Origin: Polaribacter aestuariivivens
GTDB taxonomy: Bacteria; Bacteroidota; Bacteroidia; Flavobacteriales; Flavobacteriaceae
Length of the DNA: 64,000 bases
Direction: 5' to 3'
NCBI RefSeq assembly: GCF_005885675.1
Contig: NZ_VANR01000001.1
Span: forward strand, 558,001-622,000
Part shown: one piece after another, positions 61,671 through 64,000 of the stretch
How positions within the stretch are numbered: the first letter of the stretch is position 1
Layout of the letters: each line of letters starts with the position of its first letter
Notes under the pieces: model-generated
Told to the model about the DNA's origin: nothing
What the model saw: the letters and a program-made list of their open reading frames with translations, nothing else
Databases searched by the model: none
Program-made: the position numbers and the translations under genes

Positions 61671-61700
61671 CACTCGCTAAACACAAAATGTGTAGCAAAC

Positions 61701-61774
61701 TCCTCTTTAGCTCAGTTGGTTAGAGCATCTGACTGTTAATCAGAGGGTCCAAGGTTCGAGTCCTTGAAGAGGAG
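61701..61774 (+). tRNA. tRNA-Asn(GTT)
   Basis: A 74-base cloverleaf: acceptor TCCTCTT / AAGAGGA with discriminator G, D arm TAGCTCAGTTGGTTAGAGC, anticodon stem TCTGA / TCAGA around loop CTGTTAA with anticodon GTT, T arm with GGTTCGAGTCC. CCA is not encoded. First in a three-tRNA transcript. Confidence 0.97.
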
Positions 61775-61795
61775 CAAGTTCATAATACATTGACT

Positions 61796-61867
61796 GCGAA
61801 AGTAGCTCAGGGGTAGAGCATCACCTTGCCAAGGTGAGGGTCGCGGGTTCAAATCCCGTCTTTCGCT
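61796..61867 (+). tRNA. tRNA-Gly(GCC)
   Basis: A 72-base cloverleaf: acceptor GCGAAAG / CTTTCGC with discriminator T, anticodon stem TCACC / GGTGA around TTGCCAA with anticodon GCC, T arm GCGGGTTCAAATCCCGT. CCA is not encoded. 21 bases after tRNA-Asn. Confidence 0.97.
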
Positions 61868-61890
61868 CTATTATGAAAAAAAATACCAAT

Positions 61891-61976
61891 GCTGAAGTGG
61901 TGGAATTGGTAGACACGCTGGACTTAAAATCCAGTGAGCAGTAATGCTCGTATGGGTTCAAGTCCCATCTTCAGTA
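61891..61976 (+). tRNA. tRNA-Leu(TAA)
   Basis: An 86-base class II tRNA: acceptor GCTGAAG / CTTCAGT (one G-T pair at the end), discriminator A, anticodon arm CTGGACTTAAAATCCAG with anticodon TAA, a long variable arm (TGAGCAGTAATGCTCG) and T arm GGGTTCAAGTCCC. CCA is not encoded. Confidence 0.97.
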
Positions 61977-61980
61977 CAAA

Positions 61981-62006
61981 AACCGTAACATTTAGTTGTT
62001 ACGGTT
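61981..62006 (+). terminator. Intrinsic terminator of the tRNA cluster
   Basis: Stem AACCGTAACA / TGTTACGGTT with a 6-base loop and T run (TTTTGTTTTT). Confidence 0.93.
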
Positions 62007-62026
62007 TTTTGTTTTTATGACAAAAA

Positions 62027-62057
62027 AACAAGAGTTGAAAAAAATTCAACTCTTGTT
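62027..62057 (-). terminator. Terminator of the LytTR operon
   Basis: Stem AACAAGAGTTGAA / TTCAACTCTTGTT with five A in the loop. On the minus strand it is followed by a T run. It is about 180 bases after the end of the LytTR gene. The interval 62058-62239 shows no gene. Confidence 0.8.
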
Positions 62058-62239
62058 TTAATAATCTATAAATCCCCCAATTTATGATTATCTTATTGTA
62101 CTACTATAACCTATTATAAAAAATTATAACTCTTTAAGAATTACACTACAAATAAAAGATTTCCTTTTTAGATTGAGATTTATTTTCGATGAAAGAAATA
62201 AAACAATAGTTGAATAGTTTGGAATTGAAGATTAACGAA

Positions 62240-62935
62240 CTATAGCAAATTCAGTTTTTCTATAAGAGCACTTTTATGTGATCTGCTTATTGGAATTACA
62301 TGTTTTTGTATCAACACAGAATTGTCTTGAATATCAATTATTTTATCTGTATTAATAATATAAGATCTATGAATTCTCATAAAGGTATTAGATGGTAATT
62401 TTTTGTCAACTTTTTTTAATGTAGAATGTACTATAAAATTTTTCTTTTCTGTTTTTATATTTATATAATCACCTTTTGCTTCAATTAATAAAATTTCTGG
62501 AATATTTATTTTAATTAATCTCTTATCGACATTTACAAATATATAATCTTGATTTTCTGTTTTTAAATTCTCTTTATTTGTCTTGTTTTTAATTTTAGAC
62601 AGCTTTTCTATAGACTTCAAAAAACGATTTAACTTTATTGGTTTTAATAAATAATCTACTACAGAGTCATATTCAAAAGCTTCTAGTGCAAATTCTTTAT
62701 CGGAAGTAGTAAGAATTATTTTTGGTGACGTTTTTAATGTTTTTATAAAGTCAAACCCTGAAAAAGTTGGCATATGAATGTCTAAAAAAACGATTTCCAC
62801 TGTATTTGAATTCAAATATTTTATAGCATCTATAGCAGAAGAGAACTCTTCTTTAACCAATAATTCTGTTTGTTTACAAAGCTGCTTTATTACCAATCTT
62901 GCAGTGGCGTCATCATCAACAATTATACAATTCAT
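62240..62935 (-). CDS. LytTR-family response regulator
   Basis: A 231-residue two-domain regulator. The receiver (1-118) has the acidic pair D7-D8, phosphoacceptor D52 in FLDIHMPTFSG, and the Thr/Lys pair (LTTSD, LLKPIKL). The LytTR DNA-binding domain (about 130-230) has the typical LIEAKGDYINIKT and MRIHRSYIINTDKI segments. It is last in the unit Lrp-HPt-LytTR. No histidine kinase lies nearby, so the phosphoryl donor must come from elsewhere. Confidence 0.95.
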   Translation of the reverse strand: MNCIIVDDDATARLVIKQLCKQTELLVKEEFSSAIDAIKYLNSNTVEIVFLDIHMPTFSGFDFIKTLKTSPKIILTTSDKEFALEAFEYDSVVDYLLKPIKLNRFLKSIEKLSKIKNKTNKENLKTENQDYIFVNVDKRLIKINIPEILLIEAKGDYINIKTEKKNFIVHSTLKKVDKKLPSNTFMRIHRSYIINTDKIIDIQDNSVLIQKHVIPISRSHKSALIEKLNLL

Positions 62936-62947
62936 AACTTTGGATAC

Positions 62948-63265
62948 TTATTTAGTATTTAAATATACATTAATTCTATTTAAAACATCTACAAATTTGT
63001 TGTATTGTTCTAAATCTCCATTTTTTATATTTCGTTCTAATTCAGAAGCTAATTCAAAACTTTTTTTCATCCCAAGCATGCTAATTTTGTGCTTTATTTT
63101 GTGAATATCTAATGAGACTTGTTCGAAATTATTATTTTCAAAATTTTTTTTTAGTGTGAGAAATTCTAACGGAAATTCAGCTTTTAAAATTGATAGCATT
63201 GAAGCCTCAAAATCTTTATCTCCTCCTGAAATTTCACGTACGTAATTTAAATTGGGAGTTTCCAT
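62948..63265 (-). CDS. HPt (histidine phosphotransfer) domain protein
   Basis: A 105-residue stand-alone HPt protein. H54 in LDIHKIKHKISMLGM fits the phospho-His of the H-x-L-K-G-like motif; the helices before (FPLEFLTLKKNFENN) and after (FELASELERNIKNGD) form the four-helix bundle. Such proteins relay phosphate from a hybrid kinase to a regulator. It is 12 bases upstream of the LytTR regulator and 1 base after the Lrp gene. The most natural partner is that regulator; the kinase is missing from the window. Confidence 0.85.
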   Translation of the reverse strand: METPNLNYVREISGGDKDFEASMLSILKAEFPLEFLTLKKNFENNNFEQVSLDIHKIKHKISMLGMKKSFELASELERNIKNGDLEQYNKFVDVLNRINVYLNTK

Positions 63266-63266
63266 A

Positions 63267-63716
63267 TTAGATAGAAATTTGACGCTTTATTTGTTGATTC
63301 AAAGAAATTAAGGTTTCTGTTCTAGAAATACCTTTAATCGTTTGAATATTATTTTGTAAAATATCTAATAAGTGATCGTTACTTTTACAAAGTATTTTGA
63401 TAAAAATAGGATAATTACCAGTTGTGAAATGACTTTCTACTACTTCTGGAATATTTTTTATTTTTTTTACAATTACTGATGTTTCGCTAGTTGCGTTTAT
63501 GAAAATTCCTACAAATGCGGTTGTTGTATATCCTAAAGATTTAGGATTTAAAATCATTTTATAACCTTCTATCAGCTTAGATTTTTCTAACTTTTTCAGC
63601 CTTTGATGAATGGCTGCTCCAGAAATTCCGACTTCTCTAGCAATGCTTAAAACTGGTGTACGAGCATCTTTTGTGAGGGTTTTTATAATTATCTTGTCTA
63701 TTCCGTCAATTTTCAT
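63267..63716 (-). CDS. Lrp/AsnC-family transcriptional regulator
   Basis: A 149-residue regulator with an N-terminal HTH (IDKIIIKTLTKDARTPVLS, SGAAIHQRLKKLEKSKLIE) and C-terminal RAM domain (EVVESHFTTGNYPIFIKILC). It differs in sequence from the Lrp at 39307. It begins a unit with the HPt and LytTR genes, one base ahead of the HPt gene, so the three are cotranscribed. The ligand is unknown. Confidence 0.92.
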   Translation of the reverse strand: MKIDGIDKIIIKTLTKDARTPVLSIAREVGISGAAIHQRLKKLEKSKLIEGYKMILNPKSLGYTTTAFVGIFINATSETSVIVKKIKNIPEVVESHFTTGNYPIFIKILCKSNDHLLDILQNNIQTIKGISRTETLISLNQQIKRQISI

Positions 63717-63746
63717 TTTGCATTTATTTTGTATAAAGGTAAAAAA

Positions 63747-63773
63747 ATAGAGAACACAAATTGTATTCTCTAT
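63747..63773 (-). terminator. Terminator of accC
   Basis: Arms ATAGAGAA / TTCTCTAT with a nearly paired centre; on the minus strand it is followed by a seven-T run. It separates accC from the Lrp gene. Confidence 0.85.
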
Positions 63774-63799
63774 CTTTCATAATAATATAAAAAACTAAA

Positions 63800-64000
63800 T
63801 TATGGCTTTATTACAAAATCTTCCATAAATTTAGTTGTATAATTTCCGGAAACATAATCTGGATGATCCATTAATTGCCTGTGGAAAGGCACTGTAGTTT
63901 TTACACCTTCAATAACAAATTCATCTAATGCTCTTTTCATTTTATTTATTGCTTCTTCTCTTGTTTGAGCAGTTACAATAAGTTTTGCAATCATAGAGTC
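63800..64000 (-). CDS. accC: Acetyl-CoA carboxylase biotin carboxylase subunit, C-terminal end (cut by window end)
   Basis: This is the end of a biotin carboxylase (AccC), which carboxylates biotin on AccB with ATP and bicarbonate as the first step of fatty acid synthesis. The 66 residues visible continue upstream beyond the window (the frame is open to base 64000, reading DSMIAKLIVTAQTREEAI). They include the C-terminal subdomain KMKRALDEFVIEGVKTTVPF and GNYTTKFMEDF. Only this family has that combination, but a related carboxylase (such as propionyl- or pyruvate-type) could share it. Confidence 0.85.
   Translation of the reverse strand, partial: DSMIAKLIVTAQTREEAINKMKRALDEFVIEGVKTTVPFHRQLMDHPDYVSGNYTTKFMEDFVIKP

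Overview
The window is ordinary chromosomal DNA from a marine Flavobacteriaceae bacterium (Bacteroidota), probably close to Polaribacter or Tenacibaculum. Four things point there. The DNA is very AT-rich. Promoters match the Bacteroidota primary-sigma consensus TAnnTTTG and Shine-Dalgarno sites are scarce. One secreted enzyme has a type IX secretion (T9SS) C-terminal domain. The protein families are typical flavobacterial ones (DUF3127, DUF3857/transglutaminase, DUF4097, ECF sigma with HEAT-repeat anti-sigma, Bacteroidota-type Lpd, SucAB and Ppc). I see no prophage, insertion sequence, CRISPR array, rRNA or integron.

Layout. 1-5.3 kb: end of a two-component kinase, its OmpR-type regulator, a deoxynucleoside kinase, and a leftward operon (gamma-family PLP enzyme, Na+/H+ antiporter, DinB-fold protein) divergent from an ArsC-like protein. 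5.3-10 kb: an outer-surface hypothetical, a GT4 glycosyltransferase with an acidic coiled-coil partner, then tdk-alr and mscL. 10-13.6 kb: two tandem GH43-type secreted galactanase-like enzymes with CBM32-like domains; the first carries a T9SS tail broken by a one-base frameshift. 13.7-16.7 kb: ECF sigma, HEAT-repeat anti-sigma and two DUF4097-type envelope proteins. 16.8-22.7 kb: aat, small membrane and OB-fold proteins, flavin reductase, a histidine kinase, HIT, greA and a degenerate Rieske-like lipoprotein. 22.7-31 kb: purK-purE, an M3 peptidase, a surface protein, a GT4 enzyme with a haem-binding protein, and lpdA. 31-38.6 kb: rsgA-dtd-tatD-like-tcdA (translation and tRNA quality control), a YceI lipoprotein, and two DUF3857/transglutaminase proteins, the second without catalytic residues. 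38.7-41.1 kb: CPBP protease and Lrp regulator divergent from a methionine gamma-lyase-like enzyme. 41.2-53.3 kb: an outer-membrane protein, pabB, a small protein, tilS, a TlpA-like lipoprotein, dsbD, ppc and comM. 53.4-57.3 kb: an orphan sensory four-helix protein, a PIF1-HRDC-HTH helicase and an outer-membrane protein. 57.4-61.5 kb: sucAB. 61.7-62 kb: tRNA-Asn, tRNA-Gly and tRNA-Leu behind a textbook promoter. 62.2-64 kb: an Lrp-HPt-LytTR regulatory operon and the end of accC.

The genes are mostly housekeeping. SucA, SucB and Lpd together form 2-oxoglutarate dehydrogenase although lpdA lies 27 kb away; Ppc refills the TCA cycle; PurK and PurE act in sequence; TlpA-like and DsbD proteins share periplasmic thiol chemistry. 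The points most worth a second look are: the frameshifted T9SS tail beside a tail-less paralogue with a shared upstream element; a set of genes whose TAnnTTTG box lies only 4-8 bases before the start codon, suggesting leaderless mRNAs; three copies of palindromic intergenic repeats, one inside sucAB; the DUF3127 protein with an SSB-like acidic tip; and the kinase-less HPt/LytTR module. None clearly amounts to a new biological system.
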